Shown piece by piece: positions 1 to 11,349 of a stretch of DNA of 64,000 bases. The notes under the pieces were generated by a model that worked only from the letters and a program-made list of their open reading frames with translations, did no database searches and was not told where the DNA came from. The stretch covers positions 3,410,001 through 3,474,000 of the forward strand of contig JAHEWK010000003.1 of NCBI GenBank assembly GCA_020740775.1, given 5' to 3'. Every line of letters starts with the position of its first letter. The first letter of the stretch is position 1. A program made the position numbers and the translations under genes. Source of the DNA: Ilyonectria destructans (lineage: Eukaryota; Ascomycota; Sordariomycetes; Hypocreales; Nectriaceae).

Positions 1-540
1 TCCTCAGGCGAGGTCGCACAGAGCTCTGACGAGCTCAAGACGCAGATGAGGACCATCGTGCAGCAACTTCAGCTCCCGAAGGCCATGTACAACCCAACCA
101 AGTATCCGAACCCGTCATTGCAATGGCATTACAAGATCCTGCAAGCTCTCGCGTTGGAAGAAGAGGTCCCCGAGAAGGCAGAGGACACTACTGAACCCAA
201 GTTCAAAGCCATCAGCAAGAGAGCTGGCGGGTATCTGGAGGAGTGGTCTGAGACGCTCGGGAATGAAGCCGGCAGTGCCGCGTCGAAGAAGGCCCTTAAG
301 CGAGAAGCCGATGACGACGAACCAGATAGGCCAACGAAGAGGAGCAGGGCAACATCGGAAAAGCCATCCGGTTCGTCACTCTCCATGGCCCAGTTGAAGG
401 CCTCTATCGAGAGCGGAGGAATTGCCAAGATGACTGTAGCTCAACTCAAAGATTTACTGGGCGCGAAGGGTCTCAGCACGAGCGGCAGAAAAATTGAGTT
501 GATCGAGAGGGTAGAGCAGTGGGTGGAGGAAAACTCGTAG
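1..540 (+). CDS. ku70: Ku70 C-terminal part (5'-truncated by window edge)
   Basis: The reading frame is open from the first base to the stop at 538-540, giving the last 179 residues; the von Willebrand-like and beta-barrel parts lie outside the window. Ku70 pairs with Ku80 and binds DNA ends in the nucleus for non-homologous end joining and telomere maintenance. The visible part starts with the Ku70 C-terminal arm, including the phrase YPNPSLQWHYKILQALALEE, then an acidic/basic linker with a nuclear-localisation-like patch (RPTKRSR). It ends in a SAP DNA-binding motif over roughly the last 45 residues (MTVAQLKDLLGAKGLSTSGRK). The SAP fold and the order arm-linker-SAP are typical of Ku70 and absent from Ku80. 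No intron is seen in this part. The next gene lies 369 bp downstream on the same strand. Confidence 0.93.
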   Translation, partial: SSGEVAQSSDELKTQMRTIVQQLQLPKAMYNPTKYPNPSLQWHYKILQALALEEEVPEKAEDTTEPKFKAISKRAGGYLEEWSETLGNEAGSAASKKALKREADDDEPDRPTKRSRATSEKPSGSSLSMAQLKASIESGGIAKMTVAQLKDLLGAKGLSTSGRKIELIERVEQWVEENS

Positions 541-909
541 AGTTGCCTCGTGTACTTGTGAATCTGTAACAGTGGTATGAAGGGGGCAGGATGTATTGGG
601 CAGGCGTTCTCGGGAGGCTAGGTTTGCAGGAGGCACAGCCAATGTTGAACATTTGAGTTTACCTTGTTCATCTATGCGCCTATGGAATTGATGAATTGTT
701 TTATTGGACGTATTTGGAGATCTGGGTCCCATCTGGTTGGGCATCTGAGATGTGGTTCATCTTCAACTCAGGTTAACACAGCCAAACAATGAGAACAAGA
801 AAAGCCTAAGCCGTTAAGCACAAGACTTCGCCGTGAAAAGCGCACAAGACTTCACTTCATTTTCATCACCTTGTAATTGATACATGACTCTATTTTCTCC
901 GTCAATATC
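541..909. other. Intergenic: ku70 3' end and upstream region of the next gene
   Basis: This 369-bp stretch lies between two same-strand genes. It must hold the ku70 terminator and the promoter of the downstream regulator. I see no RNA gene, repeat or supported ORF in it. Confidence 0.6.
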
Positions 910-3900
910 ATGGACTCATGCTATGCGATGGCCAGCATCACGCCGCCACCAAGCGCTGGGGCTGACAAAGACATCTGGCTGGGCGCACCCCCCTCAAGCC
1001 GCGGCCTCGTACTACCAACACCCCTGGGTCGCCAATCCCACCAGCACTTGCACCCGCGTTCGCGCCGCCCGTGTCGTGAGCAGCAGCCGACGCCGGCTTC
1101 ATTTGACGACGTCTCGCTTGCCAGTTCATCGCCGCAGCAGGAGCCAGACTCAGCCGCCTACCTCGCCAGGCTTCTCCGTCTGGCCCAATGTCGTCCAGGC
1201 CTCGCGCGACGCCGAAGCCACGCCATGGCCGACTTCCTCGCAAGCTTCAACCTGGGCGCGCAAACTGCCACTCCGTCCCGTAACCTGCAATGTCACTCCG
1301 TCGACGACCTCCAGCTGCATCTGCGCAGTGTCCTCGATGCCAAGACGGCGCCGAACCGTGCTGAACATGTGTCGGTGATCATGGAATTGAGGGCGACGGT
1401 GCAGTTCACCATCGCCCAGCCTCAAATCGAGAATCACGATGACGAAGCCTCGAACAACATCGATCCGGCACTGGAAGGAGGATCCTCGATGCCTGCGCCC
1501 GAAGAACAGACCAGAGAGCAACCGCCACGGGTGGTGGAGGCCAACGAAGCGCTGGTGAACCAGCCACAGGACGACCCGAGTCTCCAGAGATTAGTCGCAA
1601 TGCACATCATCGAGGCTCTCGGCGCGATAGACGGTAGTACCTGGGCCGACCGAGAGATGTCACGGGGGGCACAGGCTTGGAAGTTTACATTTGTGTGCAA
1701 GAATTCCTTCCAGCAATGGAGTCACCAGCACGCGAAGCACTTGACCAAGCTGGTCGTTGGCGAGTACAGTCAGAGGGAGCCAGACGCAACTCTCAGTAGT
1801 AAGTTTGTCATGTGCATTCCCGATAGCGCAAATCGCTCATCGGACATCTAGGTCGGCCGGCTTTTGATTGTCGAGGCACAGTCGTGATCGAGTTCGACCG
1901 AAATAGCCGAGCCATCATAGTGAAATACGACCACACGCCCCTGCACAGAACAGTTGCTGAGCTCTCGGAGTATTTCAAGCCTGCTCCTCGTGAGCTTGGC
2001 CCGGGAGCTCAAAAGCAGCAGCAGCAGAAGACACCAAAGAAGCAAAAACCCGACAAGCGAGCACAGGATGAGCGGGGAAACCCCCGGAAGCGGAAGAGGA
2101 AGACTGACGGCGATAGCCAACCCATGGTGCCGGGAGCTTCAATAATGTCACCTCCAAATTATTCTGTGCCAGTGCCTGAAAATGGACAAACCCAAACCGC
2201 CCCTTCATACTCCCAAGATCCACAGCCGCAAGATCCACAGCCGCAAGAGGCGAGCTCAGGACAGAACCAACAGGCCACCATTGACTATCCAGAAGAGCTA
2301 CTGCGAGGAGAATCGGTACCGACAACAAGTCAATCACAGGCTCAAAAGGCCGACTCTCAACCACCCTCTGGGGCGAGCTTCCCAGTAAAAATCTCACCGA
2401 CTGAGGCAGCGCGTCGTCGAGAGGCAGCCATGGCAATGCTCACTAGAGCTGGCGTGCCCCCAGATTCGCTCTCGGCTGACCAGTTCAGTATCTTCTCCAA
2501 CCAATCGCCCGAACTTCAGAAAGAGTCGTTGGGTATGCTTGTCAAGTATGGTGCGGAGAGGCTACGGATTGTTCATCCCAATAACAAAGGGGGGGCATCT
2601 TCTGCCCAGGCAAACACATCACCAGGTCGAAGCAGCCTGCCTACTCCTTCCGGACCCATGACCACCAAGGAATTGGTTCCACAAGGAGGAGGTTCCAGTG
2701 ATGCCGACACTACAAACGGATCTGCAGCAAAGGTTGGAGACGATGGAACGGCTGGCACCACACCTGAACCGACACCGACAGGGCGGCGGAAGCCAGGCAA
2801 ATCACGCAACGCCTGCTTCACATGTAAGGGACGGAAAGTCAAGGTAAGGATCTCATCGACTCAAAAACTTGAATGAAGCTAATCAGCAGTAGTGTCCTAG
2901 AGAACGACCTGTTTGCAGCGAGTGTACGGCGCAAGGCCTGGTTTGCGAATTCGCGCCTCACATACCGAGAAAGAAGAAGCCCAAAAAAACTGCGCAAGAT
3001 GAACCGGCAGAAGATGGAGAAGGAGACTACGGAGAAGGCGAGGCCGACCAAGACGATGCTGAGCCGCATATCCCTTCTCAGGAACATTCGTCATATCCTC
3101 AGGTGCCTGACAGTAGCATTCCCACACTCGCCGTGGGTGCTCCAGCACAGGACCACCGTACTTCACATGCCGACTACTTCCATCCAAGCTCAGGTTCGGC
3201 CTTGGCCCAGGACGAAGCACCCTCACTGGCGCATCACAATATCACGGCGGATCCGGGGCACACCTACAAGACGATATCGGAACAGATCCGGCATCTTGAG
3301 CACCACACAGTTCCAGCTGAGACGAATGCAGTTCCTCCTACCCATAACAACTGGGGTGTGGGCGGTTCTGCCTCTCGTTCCCGACAAAATTTTCCATCTG
3401 AGCCCGCTCGTTCGGTGGCTCAAGACGTCCCTCCAGCGACCAACCAGCCCTCGTCAGATTGGAATACGAGCGCGAACAACGGCAGACCCGCAACGACAAT
3501 GGCCTCTGTATCGCCACACATGACACATCCTACGATGCATCAGAGGCATCAGGCTGAAACTCGTCACCAACCATCGGATTCCGCTCCAGGTCCGGATGGA
3601 ATGCAGGCCATGCAGCAAGCCTCGTCATGGGCACAGGCTGCGATACAGTACCAGCACCAGCCGCCCACCTCTTCTGCTGCTACAATAACCCGAGCTAGAG
3701 CATCCCCCTTACAAGCCGCCGATGCTCCCCGGGCCAAGTCGAGGCAAGGTCACCGAGCTCAGTCGCGAACATCAGTGGGCGACCAAACAGTAGCTGGGGG
3801 TTACCAGTCGCCTTATAACCGGACTCAAACCAGAGCTAACAATTCTGGCAATCACTCATCGGATAAGGGTGGAATTCCGAAACACAATGATTATGGACGA

Positions 3901-4455
3901 TCTGGAACTACCAACACGGCAGCGAGTAAGTCGAGCCAAAAGCCTGGCTATGAACCATACGCGCAGTCACAGGCGGCTTCAAACTTGTCCCAAATTGTCG
4001 ATCCTCCCAGCCGAGTTGCCAAGATAGCGATGTCGATGTCTTCGCAGGCCTCCTCAACAGTGGCCCCGTCTTACCAAACCTCGTCTTCGAACCAGCGGCC
4101 AGGTTCGCAACACAAAAACCAGCCACCACACAGCTCTACGTCTACATATCAAAACCAAAATACATACTCACAGCCGTCTGGCACCAAGTCTGACTCTGTT
4201 TCTCGACAGAGCTACAACACGCGAGGGAGTTTAAAGCCTACGCGCTCCGAGAACAATTCTTTCAGCCACCATCAACAGAGTTACTCGCAATATCCGGCCC
4301 CAGCCCAGCCTCAACAGCAGCAGAGCCAGACGAGCAACCAGTCGAACAGCCAGCACCAGAACTGGTACGCATTTAATAATCCGGGCACCAGTTCGTTTAC
4401 AGCCGCCAACCAGTCATCGGGGTATAGCTGGAAGGCTCCAGACGAGAGTTGGTAG
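910..4455 (+). CDS. Large disordered regulator with a central Zn2Cys6 cluster
   Basis: Three exons are joined: 910-1798, 1852-2843 and 2893-4455, giving about 1147 residues; introns of 53 and 49 nt are GT-AG and keep frame. Intron 2 splits a Zn2Cys6 DNA-binding cluster. The joined spacing is C-X2-C-X6-C-X6-C-X2-C-X6-C at residues about 618, 621, 628, 635, 638 and 645, preceded by GKSRNA and followed by a basic PRKKKPKK stretch. The N-terminal third has one ordered-looking block (about residues 106-300, with LASFNLGAQ and a helix around MELRATVQF). The rest is rich in Gln, Ser, Pro and Asn. I see no middle homology region (fungal_trans), so this is not the common N-terminal-zinc type. The likely role is a nuclear DNA-binding regulator; targets are unknown. 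A second in-frame start at 1225 has a better context (GCCATGGCC) and would remove a low-complexity 105-residue leader, so the true start is uncertain. Confidence 0.8.
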
Positions 4456-4933
4456 GGGGCGCTATGGTACATAAGGCGACCGGATGAAGGGACTTGACGC
4501 ATTGCGTAGGGCGTTGCGCACTTTGCTTTTAGTCCATGGTTTAGAGAGTGACTTTTTCATGGATGTTGATTCGCCATGGTCCGATGGTTCATTTGCTCTG
4601 GGAATCTTGAGCTGGGATGTCGATGAGACTCGGTCGATACGGAATTGCAATGTTTTTACTGGCGATACCTTTCATAGTCCCGTTTATTTTTAGCGGAAAG
4701 GTGCAGGTTCTGAGATTCAATCATGATTATTGTGGACGGAAGAATATGCGTATTGAGTTGCGATACTAGTTATTATCTCCCATGGCGTGCATCAAAATTT
4801 TGCTCCGTCTATCAAATTGTTACTCACTCTATTATGTGCTAATTATTGTACAACCCAAATGCTAAGAGAGGATTATTCACTTCATTGTTATCCGTCATTT
4901 CATCATATCCAACATTCAGTATAAGGCTACCAT
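4456..4933. other. Intergenic: convergent 3' ends
   Basis: This 478-bp region lies between convergent genes. It turns AT-rich from about 4690 to 4930, as expected for two facing 3' untranslated regions and polyadenylation sites. I see no coding or RNA gene. Confidence 0.55.
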
Positions 4934-6910
4934 TCATTCTTCAGCTTCGTAGACAGCAAACTTGCTGAGACTGCGCAGCTTCCCACCAAAGAAGTACAGC
5001 AGCCAAATACCAATAATACCAATGACACTTAGGCCACCCAGGAGACTCGTGCCCTTGGCGACACCCAGGTTGCCGAAGAGAGGGTGTGCGAAAAGAACAC
5101 TACCGCAGGCAAGGGCGCTGCGGAAGAAGTCGTTTGCCGCGAACAGACTGGCCGCGTACATGGGGTAGCTGAGGGGGATGTAGATGAAGATACACTGCAT
5201 CACCACGAAGACGGTCGCACCGTAGATGGTGATTCCAATGGTCGGGACAATCCAATGGATGGACGCACGCGCAGTCCAAGCGAAGAGGAAGAGACCGATG
5301 GTAGGACCGAAGGATGCCACCAGGGCCGGGATGAGACGCGACTCCTGAACAGGCCAGCCATACTTGGCGATGCGACGGTCAACGACGTAGTACATGTAAG
5401 CAGTGTATGCGCCCACGCCAATGAGACAAGAGACCAGGATACAGAGGAAGACGAGTCCAATCTGGCCAAGGTTCATGTTGTAGTAGACGGGGTAGACCAA
5501 GGGGAAGACCTCAAAGACTAAGGAGAATAGAGTCAGTATTTTGAATGCCACATAGGATGATAGGCACGAGCTTACAAGAGTAGTAGATGCCATAGATGAT
5601 GGCAGTGTAGATCTGGACGAACAGCACAGCGGGATCCTTGAGAGTGATCTCCATGGGCTTGATGAGAGCATCGATGGCGATGGCCGAGACCTTCATGTTG
5701 CGTTGGTCGATTTCACTCTGGGACATGAATCGATCGGTGCCAGTCAACTTTCGGAGGCGCTTAGCGCGGCGAAGCAAGATGTTGGGGCCGCTGGTCTCGG
5801 GGAGGAGCAGGAACATGAGGATGAAGATCGGGGCCGATGCCCAGATGCTGATGTAGAGAGACCAGCGCCAGCCCTTGACGGGGACAGCGAAGCCACTGAG
5901 GAGAGGACCGAGGGCAGCTGAAAACGAGGGCTGTTAATAATTTCTCATATAAAAGAGAGGGAAAAGGGGATAAAGGGAGACTTACGTCCACAGTAGGCGG
6001 CCGAGACCCAGGCCATCATGGCATATGGCAGAGCCATCAAGCTGTACATGTCGCCTAGAGAAGCACCACCCGAGGCCAGACAGGGCGAACCGAAGAAGCC
6101 CTGGAGGAATCGAAGGATCATGAGGCCGGCGTAATTGTCGACAAGGGCTGTGGGGATGGAGACGATGACGAAGAGGAACATGGTGACGATGTACACCGGG
6201 TTGCGGCCAATGCGAGGGATCTCACTCAGGGGCGAGAACAGCAGCGGTCCAATTCCATAGCCGAGCACGTACAGGGACAGTCCCAGCGTGGCCTTGACCT
6301 GGCTGACGCCGAACCTTTGCATCACGCCCTCGGTCGAGGACGTGTAGATGGCGGACGAGGTGTAGACAACAAAGGTGTAGAGGCAGATCAGCAGGGCGAT
6401 GCCGCCGCGCTTCTTGTTGGTCCAGTTGTGCGGGTTCTCGGCGTCGTCGCTGTAGTACCAGTCGACGAGGATGGCGCCGTCCCTGGTGCGCTTGGGCACG
6501 ACGGGGACCGACTTGATCTTCTCGAGCTCGTGCTGCTCGTCGACTTGGAGCCGGTCGATGGTGTAGGCGTGCGTCTCGTTGGCGGAGCGCGTGCGGTGGA
6601 GCTGGATGCGGCCGCCGTCCTCGACCTGCTCCTCCTTGTTGTGCTCCTCGTTGTGCTCCTTCTTGGGCTTGGGCTTGCTGTCCGGGTCTTCGGCGGTGAC
6701 GGACGAGGCCGACGAGCCCACGACGGTGTTGTTGTTGGTGGTGTTGATCTGGCCATCTTCGAGCACGACAGCGTCTGGGTTGTTGAGTAGGATGACCCAC
6801 GGTTCGGGGAGCTCGAAACCCTCCTTTTCTTCTGGGTACTGGAAGTACTTGTTGCGTGTGACGAAGCGGATGAACTGCCCCAGGGGGGCTTCGCGGATGA
6901 GCGCCGCCAT
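4934..6910 (-). CDS. MFS multidrug exporter, DHA1 (Flr1/bicyclomycin-type) family
   Basis: Three exons on the minus strand (6910-5986, 5917-5576, 5517-4934) join through introns of 68 and 58 nt to give about 616 residues. The protein starts with a cytosolic extension of about 170 residues. Its first 50 residues (LGQFIRFVTRNKYFQYPEE) are the segment seen at the front of fungal Flr1/Mfs1-like drug exporters, followed by a Lys/Glu/Asn-rich linker. Twelve membrane helices follow from about residue 175. The first half contains LGYGIGPLLFSPLSEIPRIGR, a motif-A/antiporter region, and the exon 1-2 junction restores AAYCGPALGPLLSGF, the motif-C-like antiporter signature. Known relatives are plasma-membrane proton antiporters that export azoles and toxins. 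Substrate cannot be told from sequence. No biosynthetic cluster surrounds it, so a general efflux role is the best inference. Confidence 0.87.
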
Positions 6911-7772
6911 TGCTGCAGTGTATCTGGGCTGTGCTTGTGCTCTGATAAGGGGTGGCTGAGGGTTAAGGTATGGGTGGAAGATGGCTTTGTATCAAAGTTT
7001 ATGCCACGAGATGGGTGAATCCGTGTAAGTGGATGGTCGAGATGGCTCAGCACCAGGAAAGAGGCGTTTGAGCTGAGATGGATTTATAGAGCAAGACCGG
7101 AACACCATTGGAGACCGCATCGCATCTTATATCCCATCCGTCTGACACTCACGACCTCGCCATGTGGCCAAACGGAAGAAACACCCCCCTCACCTCCACG
7201 CTGCCTCTCACGGCCTGATAGGTAATCACCAAAGATGGCCCATGACAAAAACCGAACCGCGACGCTACGGAACTACGTGATGGCCCCGGACTTAGCAAGC
7301 ACAAAACAACCCTGGAGCCACCCGGCCGAGCCAAGCTTTCACGCCCATCGCACGTCCACAGTATGGCGCTGGCGTGCAAAGAGACGCGACTCGGGCCAAC
7401 TCCAAGCGCGGGGATTACCAATCGGACGGGAGCGTGCTTCTATCGCAAGGCGGTGTCTGAAAAAGGCCGAGCTGCGAGGAAGAAAGAAAGACGCAAGGGG
7501 AGGGAGGAGGGAGGAGGAGGGTGTCGGTATTACTCAGGTGGAGATGGGTTGCATCTACCGACGCCACGGACTCGAAACGCAGGGATTGCGAGGCAAAGGA
7601 TCCCCAGCTCTCTCTCTCTGACACACACAAGAGCTCAATGAGCAACAGCACAGTCGACTCATCATCGTCATCGAACGGCCCAGGCCTTAGCGGAGTTTAG
7701 GGCTGACGCGAGGACCGTGGATCCGTTTGGTTGGTCGGATTAGAGTTGTCGCCGCACGGTATCTCCTATTCC

Positions 7773-7799
7773 CATCTCATCTCATCTCATCATATCTCA
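7773..7799. repeat. CATCT microsatellite
   Basis: Three perfect CATCT units and a degenerate fourth (CATCATATCT) are visible. This is a short simple repeat in non-coding DNA. Confidence 0.7.
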
Positions 7800-8210
7800 C
7801 AGAGCAAAGGCCCTTTCCTTACTGCCGATGGACGCCGGATCTTCGAGCTCTAGTGTCACCGCTAACCATGTGTTGCTTTGGAATTACCCTTGCCGCTGTT
7901 AGCCAGATACACCCCGTCTCGTCTCGTTTTGGGTTGGCTCGTGTATGTACCGCGCCCTTTGCAGATCCGTGAGCGTCAACTTCCGCGCTTCCCATCGGGG
8001 TGACTGACACGCAACATATCCGACAGCCTCATTTGTCATTTCCCATCTTTCATGGTCGGATTTTGCCCCGAATCCGCCATGACAGCATATGCCAGCCTGT
8101 TTACCGCAGCCATCTCATCTTCACCCTGTTGCATCTCACTTCCCATCTCACTTTCCAACCCAACCCAACAGACAGGCAGGCCTTGGCTCGCCCATTCCCG
8201 CCCAATGCCA

Positions 8211-8244
8211 CCATCCCATCAAATCCACCATCCCATCAAATCAA
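8211..8244. repeat. 17-bp direct tandem duplication
   Basis: The unit CCATCCCATCAAATCCA is followed immediately by a copy with one change near its end (CCA to CAA). It lies in non-coding DNA and looks like a slippage product. Confidence 0.75.
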
Positions 8245-9207
8245 CCCACACAAAGCTCGCCCACAGCTCTTCATGCTTCTCTTCGCGTCGTCCACTGGAG
8301 CATATTTTTCTTAATCAGCACTAACAACAAGCCACTCTCTTTGTCTACGTCATTCCGCTGGACAATGTCGTTGAGCCGCTAATTAAGCTCCCTGTAAGTG
8401 CAGATGGAAAATGTAATCATGGTTGCTCGCGTCCGCTTAGCAATCGCACCGAGCCAAGTATACCAGTTTGCCCAATCAGGAAATGCTGCCCCATCTCCCA
8501 TCTTGATTCATCACCATCGGCCTTGAGATTGTCCCGCTCGACCCACTTGATTTGTATGATACATAGCGTCTAGGTTATCCTCCCACCGCCGTCCCGTTTT
8601 TCTTCTTTTTCATGTTGAGAGCGTTGCTTTAGATGTTTATCCGGGGACAACAACGAGAAAAAAGAGCATATGTGGGGGAGGGGAGCCTAGCGTTTGGGAT
8701 TGTAAAGTCCCTTTGCCAACCTGTCGGCATTGCGGCGAACATGCATCTCCGACCCTTCCACCCAGGTCCTCGGTTCCAATGATGGCTATGTTGTGACATC
8801 CTTCGCACACACATTGCCATCTTTTTTGGCACGAGGGAGAAACTTTCCGACTGGAAAGACACCTGGTTGGCACCGTCAGCGCCCGTTCCACATGCAGCCG
8901 ACAACCTTGGCTGCTTCCGCCATCCCGGAACGCTCGGGGTTGGCTTACGAGGTCGACTTAACAAATGGTGTGTGCCGGGTTCGACTGTGTTATTGCACCA
9001 GAGTGGTGTGTTGTAGATCATCTTCTTATCCTCTCTCCAACCGCGTCATCACACTCAGTATCGAAACCATCCTCTACGATTTGACACTCAATATCCACTT
9101 CTGACTGTGTAACCTACAACTGTCTATGCTCCCAGGCTTGCTGACCACCAGAGCTTGTTGGCAGTTACTCCGCCTCAATGAGGGGTAAGTCCTAACCATG
9201 CGCTCTC

Positions 9208-11067
9208 TCACAACGTTTGTCCGTCTTTCTGGGCCTTCAACAGCTCAGCTCGCCTGTCCATTCGGTGCCGCTGAAGGATCGTCTGCACCATATCAGCCTT
9301 GTCACCCTTAGCCTTGGCCATCTGGTCCACGATTGGCCACACTCGAGGATCCTTAGCTGCCACGGCGTGATCAACTAAAGGTTGGACCCAAGGATGGAGC
9401 AGCCATGCTGTCTTGTGCTCTTCCTCGAACTCCTCGACCTCTGATGTCTCTGCCTCCATCACCCTCTCGGCATACTCAAAAGCTCGATCAAAATCTCCAG
9501 CTTGCGCACATGCAGGGATCATCCGATCGTACAGCTTCACATCTTCCTCCTGTAGCTGCCTGTCCTTGGGCACCATGACACCATAGTCTTTCGCGAGCGC
9601 CCATAGAGTCTCCTGGTTGGTGCTATTGAGGATCAACTCCTTCAAAAATTCGTATCCCGGACGTTTGCCGCTAAGAGCAAACGTCTCGTGGTACAATGGC
9701 ATGGCAGCCTCCGACCCACGGACTTGGGCCATGGCCTCGATTGTGACTCCGAGAGCTTCCAGGGGAACCACATCGTTCTTACGCATCTCTCCTAGGGTAG
9801 TCCGGGCCTCATTGATCAGCCAGGGGTTGTTTTTCATTGTTTGGTATATCCCCCTGGTCGTGCCGCGCTGGACACTGGCACCGTTTCGCTCCATGATGAC
9901 CAGGACACCAAGGGCGCCTGGCATGTCCTCTGCGGCCGCAAACGCATCCACGAGAGCCTCGTATTGGTGGTCAGGCACCCTGCCTCGGCTGGAGAGAATA
10001 CCCAGAGCTTCCGAGGCCAGCGTCGTATCGGCATGTCTCGCCGCCGTGGCCAAGATGTTTTCAATGATTGCATTGGATGGATTCAAGAGTGGCTGAGCCA
10101 CTACATAGTTCCATACAAATTTCGTGCCAGCTTCGTGATATGCTTGGCTAAAAAGGTCGAGAGCATAAAGGAGCAATGTGCGGAAAGCGTCATCAGTACC
10201 CTTGGCGTATTTCCGCTGACGCAGCAGCTGCAGCATCTCATCCAGGAAGCCCATCCCGCCAAACTCCACAATGAAGATATCGTAGACCCAGAGATTGATC
10301 TGTTCCCCGCTCTCATGCAATTCCGTGAGCTTGGCAAGCGCTAGTTCATGTTGGCCATCCCGAAGCATCCCGATCGCAATGTTCTGCTTCGCTGACATGG
10401 TGATTTCGTGCCAGTACTTGATCATGATGTCGACGACCTCTTGGCGCAGAATGTAGTCGGGGTGCACAGTCAGAGCTTCCAGTGCGCTGTAGCAGATGGC
10501 TGCCGTGGGCATTATACCCTGAGCGTCCATGTCGCGCAGCAAATTGCGCACTCCCATGGCAGAGCCCTGAGGGTCCGCCATCGCATCCATCATGCACTCG
10601 TAGATGAAGGCATCTGGAGGATACTGTCGTTCCACAATGAGAAACTTGACGAACTGGACTATTCGCGCGTGCGGATCAGGCATCATTTCATAGTTCCCAT
10701 TTCGTAGGACCTCGAGTGCTTTGACGACCTCCTCCGAAGGGATCGTTTTGAGTGTCGGGGTCCGTCGCGCGAGAAGTTGATGCGGGTCCTTCTTCGCTTG
10801 GATAGGACCGAGTTTCTTCTCCGCCATCTTGAAGAAGGAGTCAAGCGACGCAACCCCGGCGGAAGAGTCTGTGGTATCAATTGCGCTGGATCCATGCCGG
10901 CGGCGTTGAATCAGACTGGCCCGGGGAACGGATCGGTTGCGGTTCGGGGACGGCCGGGTAGGTGGTACGAATAATGAAGCATTGAGAGCCCTGGGCAATG
11001 CATGTTCATCGAATGCAGGGCACAGGCAGCGCCAGAGCCCATCGTAGAGCAGTGTCGCACGGCGCAT
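9208..11067 (-). CDS. Pentatricopeptide-repeat-like mitochondrial protein
   Basis: A single exon encodes about 619 residues from the ATG at 11067. The frame stays open to 11136 but with no upstream ATG. The N-terminus is rich in Arg, Ala and Leu with almost no acidic residues (MRRATLLYDGLWRCLCPAF, then PSPNRNRSVPRASLIQRRR), as in a mitochondrial presequence. The rest is helical, with repeated 35-residue-like units such as PDAFIYECMMDAMADPQGSAMG, TAAICYSALEALTVHP, PDHQYEALVDAFAAAEDMPG and KLYDRMIPACAQAGDFDRAF, the helix-turn-helix pattern of PPR motifs. Fungal PPR proteins of this layout bind mitochondrial RNA for processing, stability or translation. The exact target cannot be named. The gene shares a short divergent promoter region with LSM4. 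Confidence 0.8.
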   Translation of the reverse strand: MRRATLLYDGLWRCLCPAFDEHALPRALNASLFVPPTRPSPNRNRSVPRASLIQRRRHGSSAIDTTDSSAGVASLDSFFKMAEKKLGPIQAKKDPHQLLARRTPTLKTIPSEEVVKALEVLRNGNYEMMPDPHARIVQFVKFLIVERQYPPDAFIYECMMDAMADPQGSAMGVRNLLRDMDAQGIMPTAAICYSALEALTVHPDYILRQEVVDIMIKYWHEITMSAKQNIAIGMLRDGQHELALAKLTELHESGEQINLWVYDIFIVEFGGMGFLDEMLQLLRQRKYAKGTDDAFRTLLLYALDLFSQAYHEAGTKFVWNYVVAQPLLNPSNAIIENILATAARHADTTLASEALGILSSRGRVPDHQYEALVDAFAAAEDMPGALGVLVIMERNGASVQRGTTRGIYQTMKNNPWLINEARTTLGEMRKNDVVPLEALGVTIEAMAQVRGSEAAMPLYHETFALSGKRPGYEFLKELILNSTNQETLWALAKDYGVMVPKDRQLQEEDVKLYDRMIPACAQAGDFDRAFEYAERVMEAETSEVEEFEEEHKTAWLLHPWVQPLVDHAVAAKDPRVWPIVDQMAKAKGDKADMVQTILQRHRMDRRAELLKAQKDGQTL

Positions 11068-11349
11068 GGCTCTTGGGGATGGTGGTTCGTCGCCGTCGTC
11101 ACTTTTGCGCGTGAACAATTGCTGTTGGAGCTCCAAAGTTTTGTTCCTGGATTCTACCGTTGTACGGCGGAAGGCTTCCGCGTATCTCTAAAGCGGGGTG
11201 ATGCAGCTCTGGGTGCCCGTCCCGGCGGCTGCCCGCTCACCTTGGCCTCACCGAGAAAGCCGCCAACTCCACAAGCTTGTTCCAATCCCAACATTCTGCT
11301 TCCAGCGCGCATCATCCACCATACCGACCGCTGGCGCAAACTCGACACC
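11068..11349. promoter_or_regulatory. Divergent promoter region, PPR gene / LSM4
   Basis: Only 282 bp separate the two start codons of oppositely transcribed genes, so both promoters must lie here. I see no clear TATA box. Confidence 0.6.

Larger units (their letters stand above)
6911..9207. other. Intergenic, 2.3 kb, no supported gene
   Basis: This stretch lies upstream of the MFS gene and downstream of the PPR gene, both on the minus strand. Open frames of 60-130 codons occur on both strands but lack homology-like motifs, domain patterns or usable splice structure. Two short tandem repeats are listed separately. I found no tRNA A-box/B-box pair. The part next to 6910 should hold the MFS promoter. 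Confidence 0.55.

Noticed and set aside
8960..9003. tRNA-like stretch with GGGTTCGAC and a trailing CACCA
   Set aside because: The flanks of the GTTCGAC loop do not pair into a T-arm, and no A-box or acceptor stem is found upstream.
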